Shown: positions 10,678 through 21,575 of the stretch, piece after piece
Layout: the number at the start of each line of letters is the position of its first letter
Numbering within the stretch: the stretch's first letter is position 1
Origin: Isochrysis galbana
Taxonomy: Eukaryota > Haptophyta > Isochrysidales > Isochrysidaceae
Reading direction: 5' to 3'
DNA length: 64,000 bases
Assembly (NCBI GenBank): GCA_018136815.1
Contig: CM030931.1
Location: 11,769,380 to 11,833,379, forward strand
Made by a program: the position numbers and the translations under genes
Notes under the pieces: model-generated
The model's database searches: none
Seen by the model: the letters and a program-made list of their open reading frames with translations, nothing else
What the model was told of the DNA's origin: nothing

Positions 10678-11175
10678 CCCTACATATACGGCCGCAAGCT
10701 ACAAGCGGAGCCTCTTTTGATTCCCCTATGGTATCGATCGCTTCCCCCCCCCTTCTTTTTACTTATTTTGCGGCGGTGTCCGTTTTGAGAGACGGGAGCC
10801 AGCGCGAGGCGGCAGACGGGAGGGAGGAGGGAGGTGAACCTGTAACCTGTCGCCAAAGAAGATGCTGCTGTGGGCATGCGGCCGTCGGGCAGTCGGGCAG
10901 TTGCTGCCGGCAGATGGCCGGCGGCGGGAGTCATTCTACGGACCAGGCTCGGCACCCCGCGCATCCACTCTGCGTGCGTGGCCGCGTGTGCTGCTAGTTG
11001 CTGGCAGCGCGCTGGCATTAGCATTAGCGCTGCAAGGGCACGACACCGCCAGCTGCGGCTGCGCTGGGCGCGGCCAATACCAATACAAAGCGCCCGAGCT
11101 TGTCTTCGGCGCGCGCGCACTGCGCATTGCTGTACGGCGGCTCTGCCGCCGCTACCCGCGTGATTATCCTGAATA

Positions 11176-11648
11176 GTGGAATTTCACTATTCGGAACCAG
11201 TGGGTAGTAGTCCCCACCCCAGAAACTATAGACCTATCACACTTCTGCAAAGCGACTACAAAATACTAGCCAAAGTGCTTACAAATAGATTAAAAAAAGT
11301 AATCGGGAACATAATCTCGAAGGATCAGCTAGGCTTCGTCCCGAAACGCTTGATTGGCGAAGCCACCCACTTGCTACAATTGACAAACGCATACCTGGAC
11401 GAAACGGGGGAGCCAGGACTCCTCCTTGCACTGGACTGGGAAAAGGCTTTCGACAGAGTCAACTGGGAGTTCTATCACCTGGTCTTAGAAAGGCTCAAGT
11501 TCGGAGGGAACTTCCGAAAGTACGCAAAGGCCCTGACAAATTCCGAGGCCAAACCTATCCGATACATAAAAGCGAATGGGGGGAGAAGCTTCCCATTCAA
11601 CGTAGCGAGTGGAGTCCCCCAGGGATGCCCGCTCTCGCCATTGGCCGC
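11176..11648 (+). pseudogene. LINE reverse-transcriptase fragment
   Basis: The frame encodes the N-terminal half of a non-LTR reverse transcriptase: RNYRPITLLQSDYKILAKVL, DQLGFVPKR, then motif A (ALDWEKAFDRV) and motif B (SGVPQGCPLSPL). The alignment stops directly after motif B at about 11645. The catalytic YADD/FADD block is absent, and the next 200 bp are unrelated. Upstream endonuclease sequence is also missing. A dead internal fragment; it may belong to the LINE family at 61135-63400, whose RT part is not in this window. Confidence 0.85.
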
Positions 11649-12700
11649 CGCGGGAGAAGCCCCGCACCATTCTCTATCGTGCATCTCGATTGCCGCAGTC
11701 CTCCGCTCCACCCTTGCCTCGCGAAATTCGTGACTACGCCGAGACGATGCCTAGTCGCCTCAAGGCCGCATGGTCTGCCGCGCTCGATGCCACACTCGCT
11801 GCCGGTAGGGGGGGGAACAACACGCCCGCCTCGTCCTAGTTTTAGGTCGCAGGCCCGCCCTCGGCGACCCGGCCCGCTCCGCCGGCTCCCTCTCCCTTCT
11901 CGACGCCCGCTCTATCTTTAGGTCGTCCCCCTTTCGCTGACCCGCCCCGCTCTGTCAGCCTCCCTCTCCCCCTCGATACCTCCCAGTGTTCATTCCCGCG
12001 GATCCCGCATTCCTTCCCTTCCCTTCATGTTTCCGCAGCCCCTTCCTTGTTCCTTTCCCCCCCCTTTTTTGTCCCTTACGTTCCCCTCGGAGACCGCCAC
12101 AACCCCCCCTTTCCCCTTTCCGCGTTCTCCTCCTCCGTTCACTTCCCTCTCCCACCTCCCACCTCGGTTACGTTTGTTTCCGCCCTCGTTTCCTTGTGTG
12201 TCCTCCCGTTCCCGCGGACTCTGTCCGTCGTTTCTTGCGTAGCCTCCGGCCCGCGCACGCCCTGTGTCCCGTCTGAGCCCTCGTCCCCCATGTCGTCCCG
12301 CGCCGAGGAGCAGCCTCCCGAGGCCAGTCCACCGGCCCGCGAGACCGCCCCTCGCGCCGCCTCACGTCATGCTTCGCGGCGTCGTGCCCCGCATCCCTTC
12401 GATACAGAACAACATGCTACAGTCCCACCTCCACACGCACACAGCCACAGCCCCTACTCCACCGAAGCCCACCAATCACAGTAAGATGCTTGAAGTTTGG
12501 GTGCGGGTAGACGCGGATGGGAGTAGGGAGCAGGCCACTCGAAAAGCGTACCCATGTGGCAAGGGTCACATGCCTCACAAATCTTCAGCGGCAACTCCAA
12601 AACAAGAGATGTACACGCTCAGTTCGCCCACAAGTGGCTGAAATGCAGCAGGATGCTGAAGATGATAAAGAGAATTGGCTTGCGCGCAATTGCTACGTCT
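11649..12700. other. Pyrimidine-rich intergenic block
   Basis: From about 11830 to 12480 the plus strand is strongly C+T-rich with long runs of ccctttcc type. Frames are open only through composition and give Pro/Ser/Arg-rich products without motifs. I see no gene before the peptidase that ends at 12704. Confidence 0.5.
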
Positions 12701-12703
12701 TGG

Positions 12704-15700
12704 TCAGGCGCCGTTGCCGCGAATCCCCAAGTCGCTTTGCCACAGCCCCATCGTCTTCTTGTATTCGGAGATTTGTTCGAGGGTGTCGAGTGCCACCACT
12801 CCATCGGGCGCTGGAGGCAATGCGTGCTGGCCGGAAAAAATTTGGAAAGAGGCCTTGCGCCTCATCGGGCTTTCGCGCGCACAATACTCGTCCCAAAAGG
12901 CCCGTAGCTCCTCCTGTGTGATCTCCTTGACCACCTTTGCGTCTTTCATGTGCCGATCGAAGTCGTACTGTGGTAGCGGCGTGATCTCGTGCCAATACCG
13001 CGAGGTTTCGTGCCTCAGCTTCTTGTCTGCTTCAAGCTTGCGGTCAACCAGAGCTTGGCGGTAGTCAGAAAACTCATCCGTGCTCAGATCGCGCAAAAGG
13101 GTAGGCACGGTTGCTAAGAAAGCCTCGATGCGCTCATCAAGAGTCGCTGGGCAAGCGACTGAGGATTGTATGATGAAACGCAAGCCGACGACATTGTACG
13201 TGAATCGAGTAGTGCACCAAACAATGTAGCCGAGTTGCTCGACGGTTCGCAGCTGCTGCTCGGCGCTCTTGTGCAAAATCTGAGTGTGAAAAGGAGCCCA
13301 AGAGTATACTAGGGGGTCAGCGAATGAGCGGGGGGCGGAGTAAACGGCAGTGTGCGCGTGGGGTCGAGGGCTTGACCGCGTGCGCACCTGTTCGAGCATT
13401 TCAACGAGCATGGTTCGCGGGCGCTCATCAATGCCAAGCTGCAGATACACTTCGATGGCAGAATTCGTGTCATCAGGATTGATGTGGGCCCGCTGCAACT
13501 CCGGCATTAAGCTGCAGTGCTGGCGCACCCATACCTCCTTCGACTCCGGCAGCATCAGCGCGCGCAGAAGAGCATCCGTTTCCTCGCGTTCGGCTTGGGT
13601 AGGTGGTTCGCATCCAAAGGCCGTGCGCGCAGCAGCGACAAGCTCCTCCGCTTGGGCAGTAGAGGCGTTGCCATGGCACAACGCCTGCACCCGGGTGCGG
13701 GCTAGCAAGATAGTTGTGCAAAAGTGGCGATATCCCTCGAGAGTCAGCTCATCGCCGGTCACTACGTTGAGATAGTCCAGGATATGGTGCCGCTTGAACT
13801 CGAGCAATATGGAGGCAAGATATGCTGCGTGCTGATAAGGTTGCTCCTTGAAAAAGTTGGCATAGGTGCGCTTCATGATGTCACGATGAATACCAAAACG
13901 ATCCTTGAGCAGGTCCGGGTTCCGCAGCTTCGAGACAACGCGCTTTAGGAGCTCAGGAAGCTTGTGTGAATATCCTCCGAACATGAGGGTAAGGCCTGAA
14001 TTGGAAGACTGCACACGGTAGTGGAGCATGGCGACCTCGGCGTGGTACGAAAATTCGGTGAGCTCGTCTGAAAGCTGGCGAGTAAAGAGGGAGGTCATCA
14101 CCACCGTGAGTGGGGAGCGGTACGCCTCCGCAGTGTGAATGGCCAAGCAGAGATTCGTCTTGGGACGGCGGAATGTGGCATCCGTCTTGTGCCACAGCTC
14201 GATGCCCGCCTCATTTTGCAGCCGCGTGGGCAGCCGCGGAAGCTCGATCCCAGCTTGCTCGGCGCGCTCGCATTCCAGACTAAAATCGGTTGGGATGAAG
14301 GGGTTGGGATCGGGCAGCCGCAGTGTGCCCGGCTCGGCAGTCGCCCGCGCCCATATGGCTACCGTCTCGTCATCGATGCGCGTGCTACCGAACGGTGTGC
14401 CATACCATGGCTCCCTGTAAGGTGTGGCAGCGCCTTGATGCATGGACGAGGTATGAATCGTAATGATGCGTTCGGGCACGAGCAGTTTGAGCATTCTGAC
14501 AATGGCCTCGGGGTCAAACTCCTCGTGCAGGAAGGGTGCAGAGAGTACCTCTGTTGGCGGATGATACTCAAGAACAGTTGAGATTGAGTTGGTGGCATCC
14601 ATGGGATCGTCCTGCTCCTTGTATCGGAAGCTCATCTCAGCTAGACTGCGTGACTCTTCAAACACCCACTCGGCTGGCGGCGCAGCTTGCAACATGTTGA
14701 GATACGCGAAGATGAGCGGCATGATCTCGCCTACCTTGTGGTCTCCTTCCTCAGTGAGAGCCATCTACACAGTAGACAAGCACGGGGGTTGCGAGTGAGT
14801 CTTGGCTCGCGCCCACAGTAAAGCTGGCCAGGTCATAGACGTAGAAGAATTGAAGGTCGAGATTGGTTTCGCACTCCGCCCACAACATTCGCCCTGACAA
14901 CGAGCAGTGGCTAACTTGCCCCCCCTACCGATGGTGGCACAAAGGATGTGAGCTGCGCACCTGTAGCTCAAAGAGCGAGAAGTCAGAAGCGGAGGCGGAC
15001 TCGCCCGCACACAGCGAGTCAGCCCAGCCCTTGTTCTTCAGTAGGGAAAGAAGCGACCCTTCGGACTCGTGCCCAAGCAGGTGGGAGATATATCGGTGTG
15101 GCTTGGACTTCCAGAGCCCTTTGATGGAAGGCATTGGCCACAACACCGTGAGCAGACGTAATTGGCGCACTGGCACACTGACGAGAGCCTGGCGCATCGC
15201 ATGCACATATGGGTCCCCGCCCCATGCAGATTTTGGGCGCTCAATATTCGGAATGGGCGCGAACAGCGGCAGCACAAGTGCTTCAAGTTCGTCGAGACCT
15301 TGTCGGCCGAGCACGCACAGCCGCATCGCGTTCGCCGAGTAGTGCTTTGCATGGAAAGCGATGAGAGCGTCGCGAATCAAGAGCGGTGGTTTGCACACGC
15401 ACCTGACCGACACATGCACACGGCCAAACCGAGTGGGCGACAAACAGAGCGAAATTGGACGGGCAGGAAGATCGGTAAGCGTCGATGTGTTCCCTGTGCC
15501 GAATTTGTGCTGCGGGTGGTCGTGCCTAGCAAGCGATCGCGTCAGCTGAGCCATCCGCCACTGGTCGGATTGCAGGTTCTTGGCGTTTTCCGAGTCGATG
15601 GCCTTGAGCTCGCGCTCAGTTGCCCCCTCGGTGAACAGAGGCGCAAGGAAGAATTGAGAAAATCGGTCCAGAGCCCCAGCGAGCTGGCCAGGCACCACAT

Positions 15701-16466
15701 CAAAGTGGAAATTCGTATTTTCGAAGGCGGTGTAAGCATTCGATCCGCCACCGTTCATGGCGAGAAAGCTCTGGTACTCGGCCTCGTCCGGGTACTTGGC
15801 GGTGCCCAAAAAGAGCATGTGCTCGAGAAAATGGGCCAAACCAGGAAGTTCGGGAGGGTCCGAGGAGTGTCCCACGGAAACATCCATTGATGCTGCTGCT
15901 TTGTCTGCAGCTGGGTCAGACACGAGCACCACCTGCAGCTCGTTCCTGAGCCTGATGTACCGGTACCTCCTGTCATCGCATTCCGGTTTACGGATGTCGT
16001 CGCGACGGTCGACCACCTCCACCGCAACATTCGTTGGGCTCAGCGCTGGGTGCGCAGAGTCATAGGACGAGTTGGTGTCCGTCTTCGGCCGGGGCATGAT
16101 GTTGGCGACACACTCAGTGCACACATCAAAGTCGCATATACGACATGAGCGCATCTTTGCGCCAAGGGGCTGGTCATTGCCGCAGAGGTCGCACTCCCCA
16201 AACTCGTCGGGCATTTCATACGGGTATAGCGCGTGACTACCGGTCGCGCAAACCTCACACAAGTCGTCCCCTTCTCCAATCGGTGGTGCGATGGGCTCCC
16301 CCAGCTCAGCCTTGCACTGCGCACAGACATCGTACTCGCAGAGGCGGCAACCGCGCATTGGCGCGCCGAGCGGCTGGTCCGCGCCGCACACATCGCAGTT
16401 GAACCGGTCGTGCGGCGTGTCGAAAGCATTGAGCGCGTGTTGATGCGGGCAGACCTCAACCAACAT
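12704..16466 (-). CDS. Insulysin-like M16 zinc metallopeptidase with N-terminal DC1-like fingers
   Basis: Two exons, 16466-14961 and 14764-12704, joined across a 196-bp GT-AG intron in phase 0 (FELQ|MALTEEG, matching the conserved LTEEG segment of the family). Product 1188 aa against about 1000 for typical insulin-degrading enzymes. The inverted zinc motif HFLEH is at residues 212-216, followed by MLFLGTAKYP, GGSNAYTAFENTNFHF and ENAKNLQSD with the third zinc ligand. The C-terminal half has EQLGYIVWC and the usual tandem inactive domains. Unusual: residues about 1-122 contain two CxxC...CRxCxxDVCxxC units (C24-C51 and C70-C119), like plant DC1/ZZ-type fingers. About 20 residues are inserted after TLTD, possibly an unrecognised intron. 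Probably cytosolic peptide degradation. Confidence 0.9.
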
Positions 16467-16735
16467 GTCGACAGCAGCAAGGGGAGAGGGGGAGAGGAAT
16501 ACGGCGAGAGGGAAGAGAGAGGGAGAGAGCGCGCGGCTGGGACGGGCAGAAGGGGTGGGAGGTTGGTCAGGGGGCGGGGGCGAGAGGGTGAGAGGGCTCG
16601 AGACGCGCGCAGCAACTCGCAGGCTCGGTGGAGGGAGGGCGGGAAGGGCGCGAGCGAGAGGACGGCGGCGCGGCAGCGGCTCCTCGTAGGCGCGCGCAAG
16701 CGAGGGAGTGAGAGAAGACGGAGGCGCGGGGAGGG

Positions 16736-16995
<260 letters not shown>

Positions 16996-17228
16996 GGCTT
17001 GATTAAGACTTGTGAAGTGTCTGCTGAATGACGGAAGTCTTCCCTTTGGCTCTTTCTCTCACAGAAAGTACTCCAGTTCTCGTAGACATGCACCGGGCAC
17101 CGGGTGCGGCACATCACGCCGAACGGCGAGACCCCGTCCACACGGGGGCCCCGCAGAGGAATGTACTACCATTAGCTCTACAATACAATACGCGACGAGG
17201 ATCGGTTCTCCCTCCATCTGATATGGAT

Positions 17229-17330
17229 AGGGCGGTCAAACACGAGTTTAACTTCTAAGGGTGGAAGAAGGTGAAAAGTCAAAACACCAAAGTAAAGCGG
17301 TAGAAACCCCGGAAAACACCCATCTAGCAC
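17229..17330 (+). repeat. Dispersed repeat C, copy 1
   Basis: Starts tagggcggtcaaacacg and continues aacttctaagggtg. Other copies with the same start lie at about 23005, 25928, 28218 and 61096. Downstream similarity lasts only about 40-60 bp. A mobile-element terminus is likely. Confidence 0.6.
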
Positions 17331-17515
17331 ATATTCGGTGCCCTTTGGGCCCCAGGACCCCACCGGAGCCCCCACAACGAAGCTCTTGTGTATCTCAAGT
17401 AGGGCATTCGGGAGATTTGTAATTGTAATCACTTTTGTATCGTATTTCAGCGCATCCTTGATAATTCCCTTCAATTCGTCATGAGTCATCATGAGTCATG
17501 ACGGATATGATATTA

Positions 17516-17690
17516 GCCCGGTCACTCACTATGGGGGTGCGGAGGGCACCAGCTACTATGGGCAAATGAAGGGCTAAATAAGCTCCCTATAGGATATAGG
17601 ATCCGGTAGGATAGATCAGCAAAAAATTTTGGGGGTTCTCCAGCGAAATTTTCGAAAAATACCGAATTTCAGGCCAAGGCCAAGGCTAGG
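17516..17690 (+). repeat. Dispersed repeat D, copy 1
   Basis: Begins agcccggtcactcact, then gcggagggcacc, ctaaataagctccctat and cgaaattttcgaaaaat. Near-identical at 38257-38415. Partial copies at about 19855-19990 and 63918, and in inverse orientation at about 57595-57675. The insertion class is unclear. Confidence 0.75.
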
Positions 17691-17773
17691 GCTGACAATT
17701 AACAGGCAAGTTTTTTGGAAACCCATTAGTAGTTTTTTGGCCTGAGCGAGCCCGCTCTCCGCTGCCCTGCCCG

Positions 17774-18196
17774 TTGTGCCTGCCCGCGGCGGCGGCCGCG
17801 CGCGATGGCGCGACTCACAGACACCCTGACACCCTATGTCGATATGTCGATGCAGGTCCCAGCGCACGAACCCGCGCAGCCAGGGCAATCGCCGAAGATG
17901 CGAACGAGAACATCGAGCTGGAGCGCGCATGCGATGAGCGCATGGGCACGGAGGAAGTCGAGAGCGAGCACGTGGGCGACAGCGATGGCGAGAGCAGCGA
18001 GGTCGAGGACGAGGACGAGGATGAGGACGAGGACGAGGATGAGGAGCCCGAGGTCGTCAAGCTCAAGAAGGGCATGAAGGTCGAGCACGAGCGCCACGGC
18101 ATGGGCACCATCGTCATGCTGGGCAAGGGCACGTTGTTCGGCAAGAACAGGATGCAGGTGGAGTTCAACGGGACGACGATGTGGGTGAGCGCCTAG
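17774..18196 (+). CDS. Acidic protein with C-terminal Tudor-like domain
   Basis: ORF of about 140 aa. A central run of Asp/Glu (about residues 78-95, DEDEDEDEDEDEDEEPE) is followed by VKLKKGMKVEHERHGMGTIV and a basic end MQVEFNGTTMWVSA. The Gx.V.H..hG.GtI pattern with a following VxF strand resembles the small SH3/Tudor-like domain found at the C-terminus of UvrD/PcrA helicases, where it binds protein or nucleic acid. The start is uncertain; the Met at residue 57 (MGTEEV) is an alternative. Immediately downstream is GC-rich DNA without a clear gene. It could be the last exon of a longer gene. Function unknown. Confidence 0.5.
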   Translation: MCLPAAAAARDGATHRHPDTLCRYVDAGPSARTRAARAIAEDANENIELERACDERMGTEEVESEHVGDSDGESSEVEDEDEDEDEDEDEEPEVVKLKKGMKVEHERHGMGTIVMLGKGTLFGKNRMQVEFNGTTMWVSA

Positions 18197-18973
18197 GCCC
18201 CAGACATGACCATGAATGCAAGCCGGGGCGCTCAGATGACCCGCCCGCCCGCCCCCGGGCTCTGCCGGGGTCTCTGCAGGGCCTGCAGGGACATCTTCAC
18301 CTGCGTCTTCACCTGCGGCGTCGGCGTGCGGCATCGGCCAGCGGCTCAGTGCAGGTGCGCATCTTCCCAGTTGGAATTTGTTTTATTCCTCCCCCCTCCC
18401 TCCTCTCTGTCTCGGAGGAGAGATGCCAAGGAAGAAGACCTGTGGCTTCTCCAAAGGCAACTCCTGCTGGAGAGGACGAGCCTCGTGCGCACCTGGGTCA
18501 GAGGGGCGCCCTCTCGCGGGCGCTTCAAGTGCGCGGCGTCAAGCATGGCCTGATCGTCCGGCGCGGCGAGGGTGGCGGCAGAGGGGAGGGGAGCGGCGCG
18601 CGCTCCATGACCACGACCCTATCGTTTTAACGATAGTTGTATTATAGTATTAGTAATTAATATGGGGATCCAAAGAAAAGCCGCAAATCAACGGCTGGGC
18701 AAGGGCCGAGAGGACTGGAGGGTTGAGATGACCGGGGACCGCTCGAGCAAAGCAAGGGGCCAGTGGCATTGCACATTGCAGATAGTGCCCTCCACACCCC
18801 TATCCCCTACCTACTACCTACAGCTATAGTGAGTGACCTGGCAGTTAAAATATTGAGTTTGATGACGTTTTCTCTTTTACCTCATGTACGGTGTACAGTA
18901 TTCAATTCTGTTCAGTCCTTCAACTTTGGGGCAACAATTGACAATGGCGGCACGACCGCGTCAGCTCAGCTCG

Positions 18974-19678
18974 TCACATAAAGTCAGACATGGTAGCACC
19001 CAAATCCTTTGGATCAAGTAGCGATGCATCGGTGATTGCCTCCTCATCACCACCTTCTAGATCGAATTCCTCATCGAGCATGCCAGCGTCCTCCTGCGAT
19101 AAATCATCTCCGGACTCATCCTCATCATCGGAGAGCAGACCTTTCCGATCGAGCCACTCAAGGATCCCCTCGGGGGGTTTCAATGGCAAGTGAATGAACT
19201 GCGTGAGGGAGGAAACAAAGGAAGACACTCAGCAATGGCAAGCTTCCATGAGCATTTACTACACTGCCAAAAGCGCCGCAGCAGGTACTTCTGGCGCACT
19301 TATCCTGGGTAGATGCCACCGAAAAGCCGGGCTGGCGCACACCTCGTCGATCGGGAATCTCATCACGTTTTCGTTAGGCTTGTCCTTCCACATCTCACGT
19401 ACATCATCCAGGTTGTAATTCTCTCGTGTGAGGCCAGGCTTAAAGGAGCCGGGGTGCTCTGGATCCCAAATGTAGTCGGAGTACAGTTTCTGATCATCGA
19501 CGCCGCCGTAAAACCAGGTGAGGTCCTTTTCCTCAGGCGACAGATCTGTAGAGTCCTCCGATGGCGCAGCAGGCGCGTCCATCCGGACAAGCCGTACGCG
19601 GCGTCCAACGTGTGCCGGTGAGTGTGGTGGGAGCACGAGCGAGAGGGCTCCACAAATCGCGTGTGCGAGCGCGACCAT
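18974..19678 (-). CDS. Probable plastid-targeted acidic protein, two exons
   Basis: Exon 1 19678-19343, exon 2 19198-18974, with a 144-bp GT-AG intron (donor GTGTGC, acceptor CAG) in phase 0 (FPIDE|FIHLP). Product 186 aa. The N-terminus MVALAHAICGALSLVLPP is a signal-peptide-like hydrophobic stretch, followed by an Arg-rich region (HVGRRVRLVRM), as in bipartite plastid presequences of secondary algae. The mature part has a conserved-looking segment (DLTWFYGGVDDQKLYSDYIW) and ends in a very acidic tail (SDDEDESGDDL). No known domain recognised. An alternative upstream Met lies 10 codons earlier. The clean splice junction and codon bias support a real gene. Confidence 0.7.
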
Positions 19679-19849
19679 CGGAGGCGACGCGATCCGGTGT
19701 ACACACACAGGACGGTAGTGGACCGGAAGGGAGGAAGAGAGCTAGGCGGAGCACGAGCACGAGGAACCAGTCGGGCGAGAGGATAGGCGGCGGAATGAAT
19801 TTTCTTGTAAAGTAGGCATAGCAAGCTAGCGGCTAGCGGCCACGCAGGG

Positions 19850-19995
19850 ATTAGCCCGGTCACCGGTCATTCACCAAGGTGCAAGGTGGTGCAGAGGGCA
19901 CCGGCTGCAATGGCAATGGGTAAATCACGGCCAAAATAAGCTCCGTCACATGTAGGCCCCAGGCCCCTCCCCCCTCCCCGGGAGCCCTCACAACG
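19850..19995 (+). repeat. Dispersed repeat D, partial copy
   Basis: Starts ttagcccggtcaccgg and keeps gagggcaccggctgcaatgg and aaaataagctcc, then diverges. Lies just upstream of the plastid-protein gene. Confidence 0.6.
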
Positions 19996-20790
19996 AGGCC
20001 GAAGCGTGACCCAAACACGGCAAAATAACAGGAACAGGAAACTGGAAACTGGAACAGGAACAGGAACAAGGGACAAGGGAACATGAAACAGCAAGCCTAA
20101 ATACACACACAGACACACTATCTCGGAGAGCCCAGAGAACGACGCCGGGCGCGCTGTGAGCCCATTCTTGTTCATCAGCCCGGTGTCCGGCCCGCGCCAA
20201 GCCCCATCTAATAGCCCTTCACTCACCATCTACCCAGGAACCGCCGAGCTAGAGCTAGCGACGCCAATCGCGCGCGACGCGCCTCCAACCTCCAACCAAG
20301 CAGGGTCGAAAATCGGCCGCCGCGGCTAACGTCCGCCGCGGGGACAATTCCCGCACCGCCTGCCAAGGCCGCCACCCACCGGGCGAATATATGTCGGAGC
20401 GAGGCTCGTTTCCTCCTTGGAAACGAGTCGCGAGGGCGCACCGGCGGCTAGCGCGGCGCACGGCTCATCCTTCATCCGGGGAGCCCGGAACGCGCTCATC
20501 GGGAGAACGGGGAAGGCCAATGACGGGCATTTGAAATGGACGGGACGAAAGGGGCACGCAACGCGAATCGGAGAGACGGAGAGCGTAGGAAAGGGCGCGG
20601 CGAGCAGATACCGCTTGTTTGGTGTTTGGGACTCGTAGGGACTCGTAGACTCGAAAGGGTTACTTGGAAGGCTAGGGGCTTGGGGACTCAGGGGCTTGGG
20701 GAGACATAGGGGGTACAAACCCACCAGCTGGCACCCCTGCACAAGCTAGTTCGCCCCCACCTGATTGTTGACTCGCAACCTGAAACCTGA

Positions 20791-20912
20791 ACTAAACATG
20801 TTCACCCCAACCTGAACATGTTCACCCCAACCTGAACATGTTCACCCCAACCTGAACATGTTCACCCCAACCTGAACATGTTCACTCCAACCTGAACATG
20901 TTCACTCCAATC
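20791..20912. repeat. Six 20-bp tandem repeats with a perfect palindrome
   Basis: Unit ACCTGAACATGTTCACCCCA repeated six times with an exact 20-bp period. The first unit reads aaacatgttc and the last two carry ttcact for ttcacc. Each unit contains the palindrome GAACATGTTC. All palindromes therefore lie about two helical turns apart, on one face of the DNA. Confidence 0.95.
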
Positions 20913-20949
20913 TCGGGCCGCGCTGCCGGGGCCGCGCGGCCGTCCCCAG

Positions 20950-21275
20950 GGTGGGAGAGGCCTCTACCATAAGGCATGCTTGGTGGATGAGTGATTCGCG
21001 TCTTGGGTGGTGCTGGCTCTCTGTCCTCCACAGCCTGTGGCCCACCATGAGGTGGGCCAGCATGGCTGCTGTGGCTGCTGTGGCCGGGGCCACGGGCCGT
21101 GCGGCGCGACCGGGGTCGCGCTCACCTGCTCAGCCTCTACGGGCGGACGCGGTCGCTTCGCCAGCGACAGCTCCATGGGTGAGTGCTGGGGGGACGCCCG
21201 CGGCGGGGGACCCGAAGGAGAGGTGGGGAGCGGCGGCGCGCTCCATGGCGACCAACTATAAAGTTAGTTCGGATG
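20950..21275 (-). repeat. LINE ORF1 5'-end-like fragment, copy G2
   Basis: Minus-strand start ATGGAGCGCGCC near 21245, preceded by aactaactttatagttgg, then Pro/Arg-rich coding-like sequence. Strongly similar to 3061-3385 over the segment around ggccggggccacgggcc. Lacks any downstream LINE sequence. A short version of the same 5' end is at 48560-48605. Confidence 0.55.
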
Positions 21276-21279
21276 AATG

Positions 21280-21575
21280 AGGTATTAAATGGTGGCGCTC
21301 ACAGGCCTCAAGCCTATCGGGCCACTCTTATTGTGCGAGGGCCATCGATTTGAACACCCATAAGTACCCCCACAAGTACACAAGTACAAGTACAAGTACA
21401 AGTGACGGTGGCCTGAGCAAGTAATGTTCGTTCTTTCGCGGCATCGCGGGGACGCACTAAAAGCGCCAACATGGATTTAGAGTGCGACTAACATGTTGAG
21501 AGGATGAGCCACACACGGCCCTTTTGAGTGTCCTGCCAAATGATGCCTATGGCATCTCCCGCAACTTGGCATGCA
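21280..21575. other. Intergenic, short hexamer repeat only
   Basis: Contains a small (acaagt)n tract at about 21370-21405. Otherwise nothing recognised. It is the 3' side of the minus-strand adenylyltransferase gene. Confidence 0.5.

Noticed and set aside
15400-15500. Extra intron in the M16 gene after TLTD
   Set aside because: The inserted stretch is in frame and open, and no GT/AG pair with matching phase was found. Kept as coding, with the doubt noted.
18206-18553. Cys-rich ORF downstream of the acidic Tudor-like protein
   Set aside because: Cysteines cluster only in the first third (CRGLCRACRDIF), the rest is compositional and no start context or family is evident.
20791-20912. CRISPR-like array
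   Set aside because: The 20-bp units are directly tandem with no unique spacers, and the genome is eukaryotic.
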